Assembly: GCF_002207865.1 (NCBI RefSeq)
Contig: NZ_BDQM01000006.1
Coordinates: 1 to 64,000 of the forward strand
Reading direction: 5' to 3'
Source of the DNA: Colwellia marinimaniae
Lineage (GTDB): Bacteria; Pseudomonadota; Gammaproteobacteria; Enterobacterales; Alteromonadaceae
DNA length: 64,000 nt
Below the pieces are notes generated by a model that saw only the letters and a list, made by a program, of their open reading frames with translations, made no database searches and was not told where the DNA came from. Shown here one piece after another: positions 30,910-41,363 of this stretch. Every line of letters starts with the position of its first letter. Positions within the stretch are counted from its first letter, which is position 1. The translations under genes and the position numbers were made by a program.

Positions 30910-32013
30910 CTATAAACGCATAGGCATGACAACGTAAAGCGCTTCGCTATTACTACTGCCTTCAATAACAACACTACTATTTGCATCCGCCAAAGTAAAT
31001 TTAACGTTCTCATCTTTAATAGCGTTTAACACATCAAGCACATAACTTACGTTAAAACCAATTTCTAAATCATCGTAAGGAAAATCGATTTCAATTTCTT
31101 CTTCCGCTTGCTCTTGCTCAGGATTATTCGCTGTTATTTTTAAATTAGTCTTAGAGAAGTTTAAACGTACACCCTTAAACTTTTCATTCGATAATATTGA
31201 TGCTCGTGAAAGCACTTGACGAAGTTCATCTTTATTTGTTTCAAAAACTTTATCACCATTACGAGGTAATACTCGACGGTAATCAGGAAAGCGACCATCA
31301 ACTAATTTACTAGTAAAAGAAAACTCTGTGTCTATAATGCGAATATGATTAGAGCCTAAAAAAATCTGCACCAACTCATCAACGGGTGCCAGTAGACGTA
31401 TAATCTCTAAAATACCTTTCCGCGGCACAATAACTTGTCTAACCGGTAAATCGAGCGAGTCGTTTGAAATTTTACAGATAGCCAGACGATGACCATCGGT
31501 AGCGACAGAACGGATTTCATTACCGTCGCTTTCAATGGACATGCCATTCAAATAGTAACGAACATCTTGGTTGGCCATGGAAAAATGAGTACTTTCAATT
31601 AGGCGCAAAAATTCAGACTTTAACAGCTTAAATTCAACATCGCCCTGCCATTCTTCAATATTAGGAAAATCTGCTGCTGGTAACGTTGACAGAGAATAGC
31701 GACTACGACCAGATGATAACTTAATCGTCTCATTAATGACCTCAAAAGATATCAAAGAATTATCAGGTAAACTTTTACAAATATCTAATAATTTCCGCGC
31801 TGGAATAGTAATTTTTCCATCTTCACCTTGATTATCAATTTGTGCATAAGCAACCATTTCTAACTCTAAATCTGTAGCGGTCAGAGTAAGTGATTGACCA
31901 CTTACTTCAAAAAGTACATTACTTAGAATGGGCAAGGTGCTTTTTCGTTCTACTGCACCAGAAACCAATAATAGTGGCTTAAGTAATAATTCCCTATTCA
32001 GTGAAAACTTCAT
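30910..32013 (-). CDS. dnaN: DNA polymerase III beta subunit (sliding clamp)
   Basis: 367 residues, the usual clamp length, with three repeats of the beta-clamp fold. The sequence MKFSLNRELLLKPLLLVSGAVERKSTLPILSNVL is the standard start, followed by ATDLELEM, ATDGHRLA and the C-terminal YVVMPMRL. The clamp dimer tethers polymerases and repair proteins to DNA. It lies 27 bases before recF and 43 bases after dnaA. Confidence 0.98.
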   Translation of the reverse strand: MKFSLNRELLLKPLLLVSGAVERKSTLPILSNVLFEVSGQSLTLTATDLELEMVAYAQIDNQGEDGKITIPARKLLDICKSLPDNSLISFEVINETIKLSSGRSRYSLSTLPAADFPNIEEWQGDVEFKLLKSEFLRLIESTHFSMANQDVRYYLNGMSIESDGNEIRSVATDGHRLAICKISNDSLDLPVRQVIVPRKGILEIIRLLAPVDELVQIFLGSNHIRIIDTEFSFTSKLVDGRFPDYRRVLPRNGDKVFETNKDELRQVLSRASILSNEKFKGVRLNFSKTNLKITANNPEQEQAEEEIEIDFPYDDLEIGFNVSYVLDVLNAIKDENVKFTLADANSSVVIEGSSNSEALYVVMPMRL

Positions 32014-32056
32014 TTTTTTACCTGCTTGAATGGCTAGTATTTTTATTTTATAAAAA

Positions 32057-33439
32057 CTAAGACGAAAGTGTTCTGATTAAATTAGAATAATCTTCTTTAA
32101 TATCATGCGTTTCTTCACGTAAAGATTTAACCTTGCGACAAGCATGTAAAACAGTGGTGTGATCTCGGCCACCAAAGGCATCGCCAATCTCAGGTAAACT
32201 ATGATTGGTTAATTCCTTAGATAATGCCATGGCTATTTGCCTAGGCCTAGCGACAGAACGGTTGCGGCGTTTCGATAATAAATCGGAAATCTTAATTTTA
32301 TAATATTCGGCAACGGTGCGCTGAATATTATCTATAGTAACCAGCTTGTCTTGCAGTGCTAATAAATCACGTAATGCTTCACGGACAAAATCAATGGTTA
32401 TGGCACGACCGGTAAAATTAGCATTAGCAATAACACGATTTAATGCCCCTTCCAATTCTCGAACATTAGAACGCAGGCGCTTGGCAATAAAGAAAGCAAC
32501 TTCATCTGCTAGGTTGATCTGACTCTCTTGCGCCTTACGTTTTAAAATGGCAACACGAGTTTCAAGTTCGGGCGGTTCAATGGCAAGAGTTAATCCCCAA
32601 CCAAATCGAGATTTTAACCGGTCATCTACACCAACAATTTCTTTAGGATAACGATCACTAGTTAATATAACCTGTTGATTTCCTTCAAGTAAAGCATTAA
32701 ACGTATGAAAAAACTCTTCTTGAGTACGCTCTTTACCAGCAAAAAATTGAATATCATCAATAAGTAATGCATCAACTGACCGGTAATATTGTTTAAATTG
32801 TTCCATGGCATTATTTTGTAATGCTCTAACCATATCTTGGACAAATCGCTCTGAATGCATATAGGCAATTTTAGCATTGGGGTTTTTAAGTAATATAGCA
32901 TTGCCAACCGCGTGTAATAAATGCGTTTTACCTAAACCTGTGCCCCCATAGATAAATAAAGGGTTGTAAGCAGTGCCTGGGTTATCTGCAACTTGCGAGG
33001 CCGCAGCACGGGCAAGTTGATTAGATTTACCTTCAACAAAGTTATCGAAAGTGTAATTTAGTCGTATGTTGGATTTTTTAGGAATATTACTTACCGGCTG
33101 GGAAATTTTGACAGCAGGAGTTGAGCGAGCAAACATATTTTCATTACCACGAACATTCGCCGGTGTTGAAATATTAGTTGTTGTATTAACAATAGGTTTA
33201 CTGCCAACATCAAAACGCAGCAACAATGGATTATTTGCTTCATTAATGCTTAAAAGTTCATTAATCCGATTGACGTATTTATCTCTAACCCAATCAAGTA
33301 CAAAACGGTTAGGTGCATATAACGTCATAACATTGTCATTGACAACGGCCTGCAAAGGTCGGATCCACATACTAAATTGCTGAGCAGGCAATTCTTCTTG
33401 TAGAACAGATAGGCATCGTTGCCAAGGGGAATGATCCAA
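32057..33439 (-). CDS. dnaA: chromosomal replication initiator DnaA
   Basis: 460 residues. Domain I is at the N-terminus ([26 protein letters not shown]). A short linker is followed by the AAA+ domain with Walker [14 protein letters not shown], Walker [13 protein letters not shown] and a sensor 2 region. Domain IV ends with the DnaA-box-binding signature [15 protein letters not shown] consensus DnaA box lies 57 bases upstream of the start, which fits autoregulation. oriC is 5.5 kb away on the far side of mnmE. Confidence 0.98.
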   Translation of the reverse strand: MDHSPWQRCLSVLQEELPAQQFSMWIRPLQAVVNDNVMTLYAPNRFVLDWVRDKYVNRINELLSINEANNPLLLRFDVGSKPIVNTTTNISTPANVRGNENMFARSTPAVKISQPVSNIPKKSNIRLNYTFDNFVEGKSNQLARAAASQVADNPGTAYNPLFIYGGTGLGKTHLLHAVGNAILLKNPNAKIAYMHSERFVQDMVRALQNNAMEQFKQYYRSVDALLIDDIQFFAGKERTQEEFFHTFNALLEGNQQVILTSDRYPKEIVGVDDRLKSRFGWGLTLAIEPPELETRVAILKRKAQESQINLADEVAFFIAKRLRSNVRELEGALNRVIANANFTGRAITIDFVREALRDLLALQDKLVTIDNIQRTVAEYYKIKISDLLSKRRNRSVARPRQIAMALSKELTNHSLPEIGDAFGGRDHTTVLHACRKVKSLREETHDIKEDYSNLIRTLSS

Positions 33440-33881
33440 CCAAAACTCCAGTAATTACTAGGTTAATATTTTTCTGAGGGCTATTATCTATGGAGTTATC
33501 CACAAGTGCAATATTGACTTTTAACTATTCTACATTTTTTTTGATTAACTAATGTTAAGTCTTTGTTAATAATAAAAATACTATAATATTTATCACAAAA
33601 ATAACTCTACTTATTATTGATGATTTAAGCTTTAAACAAGCAATTTACCAAATTAGTTATCCAGATGGTCCAACAGCAATGTGGTAAAACTGTGAATATA
33701 GTTAGTGAACACCATAAAGATCACCATGATCCTAGGATAAATACCAAAGGATCATAGTAAAATAGCTAACATAAAAGATTGACAATTACCCTAATAAGAT
33801 TTAATATTCCGCCTCTTTTTTTAGACCAGTGTGCTCAAAAGGCTGTTTTGCCAGGGCAACAACAACCGACGGATTAGCATA
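33440..33881. promoter_or_regulatory. dnaA-rpmH divergent regulatory region with DnaA box
   Basis: This 442-base AT-rich spacer has no gene. It contains a perfect DnaA box TTATCCACA at 33496-33504. GATC sites cluster at about 33719-33754, including the inverted repeat ATGATCC/GGATCAT (33726-33732 with 33749-33755). Promoters for dnaA (minus) and for rpmH-rnpA (plus) must lie here. It resembles the origin location in Pseudomonas, but a single good box makes regulation the safer reading. Confidence 0.7.
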
Positions 33882-34016
33882 ATGAAAAGAACATTTCAAC
33901 CTAGCATACTAAAGCGTAAGCGTAACCACGGATTCCGTGCTCGTATGGCAACTAAAAGCGGCCGTGCTGTTATAGCTCGTCGCCGTGCCAAAGGCCGTAA
34001 AAGCCTTAGCGCATAA
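33882..34016 (+). CDS. rpmH: 50S ribosomal protein L34
   Basis: 44 residues, the standard bacterial L34: [20 protein letters not shown] and the basic C-terminus ending KGRKSLSA. The open frame begins upstream at 33831, but the family start is the ATG at 33882. First gene of the rpmH-rnpA-yidD-yidC group. Confidence 0.98.
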   Translation: MKRTFQPSILKRKRNHGFRARMATKSGRAVIARRRAKGRKSLSA

Positions 34017-34059
34017 TATCAAACCTTGTTTACAATTTTTGATATAAGGTAACCTAGCT

Positions 34060-34446
34060 ATGGTTACTTACAAATTTAATCGGGAGTCACGTTTGTTGAC
34101 TCCCGGTCATTTTCAAGCGGTTTTTTCTAAACCTATCCGTTTTGGCTCTCGCCACTTTACTTTATTAGTAACACAAAAACCTCATACTCTCGTCTCTGAT
34201 AAACATAATTCAGTTGCCAAAAACCGTTTAGGCTTAGCTATAGCCAAAAAACGAGTTAAACTTGCTGTGCAACGCAACCGTATTAAAAGGCAAATAAGAG
34301 AAAGCTTCCGCTTAAACCAACATAATTTACCTGCTATCGATATAGTCGTTATGGTAAAGTCTGGTATTGATCAACTTGATAACAAGACAATAAATCAAGA
34401 ATTAGAGAAAATATGGCGCAAAATAATTCAACGCCACAAAAACTAG
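34060..34446 (+). CDS. rnpA: ribonuclease P protein component
   Basis: 128 residues. It is the basic protein subunit that assists RNase P RNA in processing tRNA 5' ends. The RNR motif region is visible as [31 protein letters not shown]. It overlaps the start of yidD by 34 bases, a usual arrangement in this operon. Confidence 0.96.
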   Translation: MVTYKFNRESRLLTPGHFQAVFSKPIRFGSRHFTLLVTQKPHTLVSDKHNSVAKNRLGLAIAKKRVKLAVQRNRIKRQIRESFRLNQHNLPAIDIVVMVKSGIDQLDNKTINQELEKIWRKIIQRHKN

Positions 34447-34655
34447 TTATAACGGGTATTAAAGGCTATCAACGCTTTATTAGCCCATTACTAGGTTCTA
34501 ATTGTCGATTTCAACCAAGCTGCTCTAGCTATGCAACCGAAGCAATTAATCGCTTTGGTGTCATAAAAGGTGGTTGGTTAGCAAGCAAACGTATATTAAG
34601 ATGTCACCCTCTCAATGAAGGTGGTGACGATCCAGTGCCACAAAAAAAAGAATAA
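34413..34655 (+). CDS. yidD: membrane protein insertion efficiency factor YidD
   Basis: 80 residues with the signature [28 protein letters not shown] and [24 protein letters not shown]. It is a small membrane-associated protein that assists YidC-dependent insertion. It overlaps rnpA and precedes yidC. A degenerate copy of part of its 3' end lies just downstream. Confidence 0.96.
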   Translation: MAQNNSTPQKLVITGIKGYQRFISPLLGSNCRFQPSCSSYATEAINRFGVIKGGWLASKRILRCHPLNEGGDDPVPQKKE

Positions 34656-34679
34656 ATAACCTACCTAGACTAAAAGAGT

Positions 34680-34714
34680 GTTGGTTATCAAGCAAACGTA
34701 TATTAAAATGCCAC
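34680..34714 (+). repeat. degenerate duplicate of the yidD 3' segment
   Basis: 35 bases match yidD positions 34573-34607 at 32 positions, 107 bases downstream in direct orientation, and are not in a gene. It looks like a partial tandem duplication of the yidD end now decaying in the yidD-yidC spacer. Confidence 0.8.
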
Positions 34715-34782
34715 GCACTTATCACATTTAAATTATGCTCGGGAAAATACTCCCCTGCCAACAAAGAAGAGAAGTAAATTTT

Positions 34783-36414
34783 ATGGAATCCCAACGCAGT
34801 CTACTTTTTATTGCGCTTATGGTTGTTACCTACTTACTGTTTAGTCAATGGCAGCAGCAAAATGCACCTATTACGCAACAAACAAGTATTAGCCAAAATC
34901 AGTCTGGTGAAATTGCTAACGCTGACTTCGTGCCTGAATCATCAGATGCACAAATAAGCTCGGTAAAATCAAACGTGACTTCGGCAAAGTTAATAAACGT
35001 GACCACTGACACCTTCACCTTAAAAATTAATAGTCAAGGTGGTGATATCGTAGAAGTAAAATTACTTAACTTCGATACAGAGCAAGGCAATGGTATTCCC
35101 TTTACCATCATGCAAAATGGCAATCAAAAATATATTGCTCAAAGTGGTTTAACCGGTGCTAACGGTATTGACCGTATCATTAAAGGTCGCCCAATCTATT
35201 CCAGCGTGCAAAGCAATTATGAATTAATCAATGATAGCTTAATCATTGATTTAGTTTTTAACGATGTCAGTGGTATGACGGTCACTAAACGTTTTACCTT
35301 TAAGAAAAATAGCTACAGCATTAATGTTGAATACATAATAGATAACAACACAGCGAATAGCGTATCTGTACAAATGTATGGCCAACTTAAGCAGTCTACC
35401 TTGGTAGACACAGGCGGTGGTATGTTGCCAACTTATCGTGGTACTGCTTATTCAACCACAGAAGATCGTTACGAAAAATATGATTTTGATGATATACAAG
35501 ATGCTAACTTAGCTAAAGTAACCGTTGGTGGTTGGGTTGCTATGCTTGAGCATTACTTCGTATCAGCTTGGATACCAAACGCTGAAGATAGTAACCAGCT
35601 ATATACTAGCTACAGTAATAATTTTGAAGCGGTAATAGGTTTCAAAGCTCCCGCGATTATTATTGATGCTGGTCAACAAGGCACTACATCGGCAATTTTT
35701 TATGTCGGTCCTAAAGATCAATACGTACTAGACGAAATTTCTGACGGTTTAGGTTTAACGATTGATTACGGTTTCTTATGGATGATCAGTAAACCCTTAT
35801 TCTGGTTACTGCTAACTATCCAAAGCTTTGTCACTAACTGGGGTGTGGCTATTATTATCATCACCTTAATTGTCAAAGGTGGTATGTACCCATTAACTAA
35901 AGTGCAATACACCTCAATGGCTAAAATGCGTGACTTAGCACCAAAAATAGCCCAGCTAAAAGAACGTTTTGGCGATGACAGACAAAAAATGTCACAAGCC
36001 ACCATGGAAATGTATCGTAAAGAAAAAGTAAATCCTGCTGGCGGTTGTTTACCATTATTACTGCAAATGCCCATTTTCTTAGCGCTTTACTGGGTATTCT
36101 TAGAAAGTGTTGAATTACGTCATGCACCATTCTTCTTCTGGATTCAAGATTTATCGACAATGGACCCTTACTTTGTCTTACCCGTATTAATGGGTGCAAG
36201 TATGTATGTTATGCAAAGAATGCAACCTATGACCATTCAAGATCCAATGCAACAAAAAATTATGCAGTATATGCCAGTAGTATTCTCAATATTTATGGCT
36301 TGGTTCCCGTCAGGTTTAGTACTTTATTGGTTTATCAGTAACTTGATTTCAATTACCCAAATGAAGATTATATTTGCGGGTATTGCTAAGAAAAAAGCAG
36401 CACAAGCAGCTTAA
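34783..36414 (+). CDS. yidC: membrane protein insertase YidC
   Basis: 543 residues, the long Gram-negative form. The first helix is SLLFIALMVVTYLLFSQW, followed by a large periplasmic beta domain (about 45-330). The C-terminal membrane core of five helices begins at about 350 (WGVAIIIITLIVKGGMYPLTKVQYTSMAKM, with the hydrophilic-groove arginine family region) and includes PAGGCLPLLLQMPIFLALYWVF. ATG at 34783 gives MESQRSLLF, the usual start; an upstream ATG at 34735 is not conserved. Confidence 0.97.
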   Translation: MESQRSLLFIALMVVTYLLFSQWQQQNAPITQQTSISQNQSGEIANADFVPESSDAQISSVKSNVTSAKLINVTTDTFTLKINSQGGDIVEVKLLNFDTEQGNGIPFTIMQNGNQKYIAQSGLTGANGIDRIIKGRPIYSSVQSNYELINDSLIIDLVFNDVSGMTVTKRFTFKKNSYSINVEYIIDNNTANSVSVQMYGQLKQSTLVDTGGGMLPTYRGTAYSTTEDRYEKYDFDDIQDANLAKVTVGGWVAMLEHYFVSAWIPNAEDSNQLYTSYSNNFEAVIGFKAPAIIIDAGQQGTTSAIFYVGPKDQYVLDEISDGLGLTIDYGFLWMISKPLFWLLLTIQSFVTNWGVAIIIITLIVKGGMYPLTKVQYTSMAKMRDLAPKIAQLKERFGDDRQKMSQATMEMYRKEKVNPAGGCLPLLLQMPIFLALYWVFLESVELRHAPFFFWIQDLSTMDPYFVLPVLMGASMYVMQRMQPMTIQDPMQQKIMQYMPVVFSIFMAWFPSGLVLYWFISNLISITQMKIIFAGIAKKKAAQAA

Positions 36415-36450
36415 AATCGGTCTTGAGTTAACAATAAAATGAATAAAGTA

Positions 36451-36487
36451 AAAGGCGATTACTGTTTAACAGTAATCGCCTTTTTTA
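36451..36487 (+). terminator. yidC terminator
   Basis: AAGGCGATTACTGTT (36452-36466) pairs with AACAGTAATCGCCTT, then TTTTTT follows. A strong hairpin terminator that ends the rpmH-yidC transcript. Confidence 0.9.
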
Positions 36488-36587
36488 TTGTCGACATTAA
36501 TGACAACTATAGCCTCAGCAGAATTGGTATTAATTTATAAATACAGTAAAATACCAGCATTCAACCGTTAAAATTAATTACCTAGCC

Positions 36588-38003
36588 ATGACATCAATTT
36601 CTCACACAACGACAATCGCCGCCCAAGCAACCGCACCAGGACGTGGTGGCGTCGGTATTATTAGAGTATCAGGCCCAGAAGCAACCAATGTTGCTCAAGC
36701 TATATTAGGTAAAATTCCTGAAGTAAGAAAAGCAGAATATCTGCCTTTTTTAGATAAGACCTTACCGGATAAAAATCAGGTATTAGATCAAGGTATAGCA
36801 CTATTTTTTAAAGGGCCTAACTCATTTACTGGCGAAGATGTTATTGAGTTTCAAGGCCATGGCGGCCCGGTAATTTTAGATATGCTGCTGAAGACAATTC
36901 TTGCGCTACCGAAAGTAATAATGGCTAAACCAGGTGAATTTAGTGAACAAGCTTTTTTAAATGACAAACTCGATTTAACCCAAGCAGAAGCCATCGCTGA
37001 TTTAATTAACTCTAGTTCAGAGCAAGCTGCTCGCTCTGCCATGCACTCTTTACAAGGCGACTTCTCAAAGCTGGTGCATGAAATGGTCGAAAGTATTATT
37101 CACCTACGCATGTATGTTGAAGCGGCCATAGACTTTCCTGAAGAAGAAATTGACTTTCTCGCTGATAAAAAAATAGTTACTGATTTAAAAACTATTATCA
37201 GTAAAGTAGAAGATGTACGTAAACAAGCACAGCAAGGCTGTATTATCCGTGAAGGAATGCGTGTCGTCATAGCTGGTCGCCCAAATGCCGGAAAATCCAG
37301 TTTATTAAATTCCTTAAGTGGTAAACAAACCGCCATAGTTACCGATATTGCCGGTACTACCCGTGATGTACTGGCCGAACAAATTCATATCGATGGCATG
37401 CCATTACATATTATTGATACCGCAGGATTACGCGATAGCGATGATGTGGTTGAAAAAATTGGCATTGAGCGTGCTTGGCAAGAAATAGAAAAAGCAGATC
37501 GGGTTTTATTAATGGTTGATGGCAGTGAAGATCACAGCGTGTTAACAGATGAGCAAGATATTAAAGATTACTACCCAGAATTTTTTGCCAAGCTACCAGC
37601 AAATATTGGCCTTACGCTGATCAGAAATAAAGCCGATGTAACTAATGCTAAAACCGGTTTTAGCGAGTTTACTGACACCGACGGCACACAACACACTATC
37701 ATTACTTTATCAGCAAAAACAGGTGCAGGCGTTGACAGCCTAAAAGAGCACTTAAAAAGTATTATGGGTTATCAAAGTAGTACTGAAGGTGGATTTATGG
37801 CAAGAAGGCGGCATTTAGTGGCGCTAGAGAATACCCATCAGCATTTACTCATCGGATTAGAGCAACTTGAGTCTTACGTGGCAGGTGAGATATTGGCAGA
37901 AGAGTTACGTATTTGTCAGCAGGAATTGGATCAAATAACTGGCGAGTTCACCAGTGATGATCTGTTAGGTAAGATCTTCAGTTCTTTTTGTATTGGTAAG
38001 TAA
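36588..38003 (+). CDS. mnmE: tRNA modification GTPase MnmE
   Basis: 471 residues. With MnmG it makes the cmnm5 group on wobble uridine 34. The N-terminal domain has [21 protein letters not shown]. The G domain has [12 protein letters not shown] (G1), IAGTTRD, DTAGLRD and NKAD. The C-terminus is FCIGK, with the conserved cysteine. Its partner mnmG is at 39416. Confidence 0.97.
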   Translation: MTSISHTTTIAAQATAPGRGGVGIIRVSGPEATNVAQAILGKIPEVRKAEYLPFLDKTLPDKNQVLDQGIALFFKGPNSFTGEDVIEFQGHGGPVILDMLLKTILALPKVIMAKPGEFSEQAFLNDKLDLTQAEAIADLINSSSEQAARSAMHSLQGDFSKLVHEMVESIIHLRMYVEAAIDFPEEEIDFLADKKIVTDLKTIISKVEDVRKQAQQGCIIREGMRVVIAGRPNAGKSSLLNSLSGKQTAIVTDIAGTTRDVLAEQIHIDGMPLHIIDTAGLRDSDDVVEKIGIERAWQEIEKADRVLLMVDGSEDHSVLTDEQDIKDYYPEFFAKLPANIGLTLIRNKADVTNAKTGFSEFTDTDGTQHTIITLSAKTGAGVDSLKEHLKSIMGYQSSTEGGFMARRRHLVALENTHQHLLIGLEQLESYVAGEILAEELRICQQELDQITGEFTSDDLLGKIFSSFCIGK

Positions 38004-38469
38004 CTACCAAGAAAAACGCAGCATAGCTAAAATCTATGCTGCGTAGAATATTATTCCGCTACTATTAACCTAGCTCTAAAATCTTTTCATCGAACGCGAC
38101 AATATCTTTTGATAACCATGTTAGCCGTTATATTGGCTACTAAATAACCCAGCAGCGCCAGTCGAACCTCCACTCTGAATACAAGCAGCGATTTGGATAT
38201 TTTTATTTATCTGCTCTGCAGCAACAATATAGCCAATAATTTTGTTGGTATTTTCAGCCTCAGCTGTTTTATATATCGGTTTATGCCCTTTAATGGCCAA
38301 CATAACAATGTGCAACTTACAGTGCTGGTTATATTTTTATTGTTTAAAATACAACCATCATATAACAAAGTATGCAAAGTAATTGTTTATCCGAACTTAG
38401 CTTAAGTAATACAATAACTCCCCGCTTATTATCGTTATATAACTCCATTTTATTAAAAAGAGACCCTCT
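38004..38469. other. intergenic region with a hairpin, no supported gene
   Basis: ACGCAGCATAG (38016-38026) pairs with CTATGCTGCGT (38034-38044), an 11-base perfect stem after mnmE without a T-run. The rest holds two short overlapping open frames on opposite strands (about 38121-38315 minus, 38193-38405 plus). Neither has a good ribosome site or known similarity, so I call no gene. Confidence 0.5.
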
Positions 38470-38961
38470 ATGAGCTCAATTCAAATCATTGTTGGTAGTA
38501 TGCTTGGTGGCACGGAATATGTTGCAGAAGCCTGTGAAGAAACCCTAACTGAACTTGATTTTAAGGTTGATATTCACTTAAAACCGGATCTTAATAACAT
38601 CCTCAGTAATACTTTTCTGAGCAATAATGAACAAAAAAAGCACAGTGATCTCCCTAAAAAGCCTCTTTGGATCATTTGTACCTCAACACATGGTGCTGGA
38701 GACTACCCAGACAGCATCAAGCAATTTGCCAGTGATCTATCTCATTGTGAACAAGATCTATCCACGGTTAGTTTTTTAACCATAGGGATCGGAGATTCTA
38801 GCTATGATACTTTCTGTAAAGCAGCCAAAGACATAACAAAACTATTGATTACAATGGGTTGTACTGAAATAGTACCATTGAAAACTTTGGATATGTCTGA
38901 AGATATTGATCCAGAAGAGCTTGCTCAGCAGTGGATCAGCTTAAATAAAGATCTACTTTAG
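38470..38961 (+). CDS. mioC: flavodoxin-like protein MioC
   Basis: 163 residues with a flavodoxin fold: IIVGSMLGGTEYVAE is the FMN phosphate loop, and CTSTHGAGDYPDS and IGIGDSSYDTFC are the isoalloxazine-binding loops. It borders oriC as in E. coli, and transcription from it runs into the origin. In E. coli MioC has been linked to biotin synthase electron transfer. Confidence 0.93.
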   Translation: MSSIQIIVGSMLGGTEYVAEACEETLTELDFKVDIHLKPDLNNILSNTFLSNNEQKKHSDLPKKPLWIICTSTHGAGDYPDSIKQFASDLSHCEQDLSTVSFLTIGIGDSSYDTFCKAAKDITKLLITMGCTEIVPLKTLDMSEDIDPEELAQQWISLNKDLL

Positions 38962-39310
38962 ATCTAGCACGATCAGTTACCCATAAGTTATTAACAGTTA
39001 TTGATCTATATTTTTTACATTGTGGATAAAACAGTGAATAACCGGTTATTTTGCTATTATTATTCAGTGGATTAAATTGGGATTTAATCTGCCTGTGGAT
39101 AAGTCGCTGTTTTGATCAAAGCTTATTAGCAGATTGATCAAGGCTTGATCACAAGGTTATCATTACTATTAGTCACTAATATTTATAAAGAAAAAGTACT
39201 TACCCACAGAAAATAAGGATCTTAATAAGTAATAGTAATAAGATCTTTATAAAGATCTCTTAATATATATTAGAGATCAGCCCAGATCTTTTTTACGCAT
39301 TTGATCGTAT
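38945..39310. other. oriC: chromosomal replication origin oriC
   Basis: Between mioC and mnmG, the enterobacterial-vibrio origin position. Thirteen GATC (Dam) sites occur between 38950 and 39306. DnaA boxes: perfect TGTGGATAA at 39021-39029 and 39094-39102, and variants AGTGAATAA at 39033-39041 and TTACCCACA at 39200-39208. The AT-rich unwinding side has 13-mer-like units beginning GATCTTAATAAGT (39218), GATCTTTATAAAG (39242), GATCTCTTAATAT (39254) and GATCTTTTTTACG (39285). An 18-base perfect palindrome spans 39241-39258. Confidence 0.93.
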
Positions 39311-39415
39311 CCCTGAGGAGAAAAAAGCGCTAAAATACGTTTCCTAATTTTAAGCATTGCAAATTTTGCACTGCGTTTTAAAATAAAAACTTTAACCAAG
39401 CAGGATTGTAAATTT

Positions 39416-41305
39416 ATGTGGTATCAAGAGTCTTATGACGTAATTGTTGTTGGTGGTGGTCATGCGGGAACCGAGGCCTCACTTGCAGCAGCACGTATGG
39501 GCTGCAAAACGTTGTTGTTAACTCATAACATTGACACTCTAGGCCAAATGTCTTGTAATCCTGCCATTGGTGGCATTGGCAAGGGTCATCTTGTTAAAGA
39601 AATTGATGCACTTGGTGGCTTGATGGCAACGGCCATTGATCATAGTGCCATTCAATTTAGAACATTAAATTCAAGCAAGGGTCCAGCCGTAAGAGCGACT
39701 CGTGCCCAAGCGGATCGCGTATTATATCGATCTTACGTACGAAACGTCTTGGAAAACCAAGAAAACTTAACTATTTTCCAACAACCTTGTGATGACTTGA
39801 TCCTTGAAAACGATCGCGTAGTTGGCATATCAACACAAATGGGCCTTAAATTTAAAGGCAAAACAGTGGTACTTACCGTTGGAACTTTCCTTGCAGGACA
39901 AATTCACATTGGTCTAAATAATTATCAAGGCGGCCGTGCAGGTGATCCTGCCAGTATCACTCTAGCCGAAAAAATGCGTGATATGCCTTTTAGAATGGGT
40001 CGTTTAAAAACAGGAACACCACCAAGGCTTGATGGAAGATCAATAGATTTTTCGGTAATGGAAGAGCAACCAGGAGATACACCGCGTCCGGTATTTTCTT
40101 TTATGGGCTCTCGTGCTGATCATCCAAAACAAATATCTTGTTATATCACTCACACCAATGAGAAAACCCATCAGATTATTCGAGATGGTTTAGATAGATC
40201 TCCCATGTATACGGGGGTCATTGAAGGCGTAGGCCCAAGATACTGTCCATCTATTGAAGACAAGATCACTCGTTTTGCCGATAAAAATTCACATCAAATA
40301 TTCGTTGAGCCTGAAGGCTTAACTACCAATGAAGTGTACCCTAATGGCATTTCAACCAGTTTACCTTTTGATGTACAAATTGATTTAGTACGTTCAATTA
40401 AAGGTTTTGAAAATGCTTTTATTACTCGTCCAGGCTATGCCATTGAGTATGACTACTTCGATCCTCGTGATTTAAAGCAGAGTTTAGAAAGTAAATTTGT
40501 GCAAAACTTATATTTTGCCGGTCAAATTAATGGTACTACCGGCTATGAAGAAGCTGCCGCGCAAGGCCTCATTGCCGCAACTAATGCTGCCAATAGAGTA
40601 AAAGAGCGCGATGAGTTTATTCTCGGTCGTGACCAAGCTTATGTCGGTGTGCTAATTGATGATTTAGCGACATTAGGAACTAAAGAACCGTATCGTATGT
40701 TTACTTCGCGTGCTGAATACCGTTTGTTATTGCGGGAAGATAACGCCGATATTCGTTTAACCGAACTAGGTCGTAAAGTTGGCTTAGTTGATGATGCTCG
40801 CTGGCAACGATTTAATGAAAAAATGGAAAATATTGAACTCGAGCGTCAGCGGTTACGCTCAACCTGGGTTCAAAAGGATCATCACAATATTGATCAGATT
40901 AATGCCTTGCTAAAATCGCCTTTGAGTAAAGAAGCCAGTTTAGAAGATTTGATCCGTCGCCCAGAAGTAAAATATGATGATCTGATGAAAATTGAAGGTT
41001 TAGGGCCAGCAGCGGCTGATAAAGAGGCTTCTCAACAGATTGAAATTCAAACCAAATACGCTGGCTATATTGATCGACAGCTAGATGAAATAGCCAAGAA
41101 AAAGCGTAATGAAAATACTTTGATCCCAATGGATCTTAATTATCAGCAAATTTCAGGGCTCTCGAATGAAGTTGTCGCTAAGTTAAAAGATGCTCGTCCG
41201 GAAACTATTGGTAAAGCTTCACGAATTTCTGGTATTACTCCGGCGGCAATTTCGTTATTATTAGTCTACTTAAAAAAACACGGTCTTTTACGCAAATTAG
41301 GCTAA
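39416..41305 (+). CDS. mnmG: tRNA uridine 5-carboxymethylaminomethyl modification enzyme MnmG
   Basis: 629 residues, full length for MnmG (GidA). The FAD-binding motif [22 protein letters not shown] is at the N-terminus. [44 protein letters not shown] and the C-terminal helical MnmE-binding region ([18 protein letters not shown]) follow. It flanks oriC as in E. coli and its promoter may affect initiation. A hairpin separates it from rsmG. Confidence 0.98.
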   Translation: MWYQESYDVIVVGGGHAGTEASLAAARMGCKTLLLTHNIDTLGQMSCNPAIGGIGKGHLVKEIDALGGLMATAIDHSAIQFRTLNSSKGPAVRATRAQADRVLYRSYVRNVLENQENLTIFQQPCDDLILENDRVVGISTQMGLKFKGKTVVLTVGTFLAGQIHIGLNNYQGGRAGDPASITLAEKMRDMPFRMGRLKTGTPPRLDGRSIDFSVMEEQPGDTPRPVFSFMGSRADHPKQISCYITHTNEKTHQIIRDGLDRSPMYTGVIEGVGPRYCPSIEDKITRFADKNSHQIFVEPEGLTTNEVYPNGISTSLPFDVQIDLVRSIKGFENAFITRPGYAIEYDYFDPRDLKQSLESKFVQNLYFAGQINGTTGYEEAAAQGLIAATNAANRVKERDEFILGRDQAYVGVLIDDLATLGTKEPYRMFTSRAEYRLLLREDNADIRLTELGRKVGLVDDARWQRFNEKMENIELERQRLRSTWVQKDHHNIDQINALLKSPLSKEASLEDLIRRPEVKYDDLMKIEGLGPAAADKEASQQIEIQTKYAGYIDRQLDEIAKKKRNENTLIPMDLNYQQISGLSNEVVAKLKDARPETIGKASRISGITPAAISLLLVYLKKHGLLRKLG

Positions 41306-41323
41306 AAGCAATAGCTAGGGGCG

Positions 41324-41350
41324 AGCTGCTAACTTAACAAGTTAGCAGCT
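41324..41350 (+). terminator. hairpin between mnmG and rsmG
   Basis: AGCTGCTAACTT (41324-41335) pairs perfectly with AAGTTAGCAGCT (41339-41350) around a three-base loop. No T-run follows, so it may attenuate or stabilise rather than terminate. Confidence 0.55.
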
Positions 41351-41363
41351 GGTCTAAATAAAA

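Noticed and set aside
38121..38315. 64-codon minus-strand frame between mnmE and mioC
   Set aside because: No good ribosome site, no recognised similarity, and an overlapping frame of similar length on the other strand.
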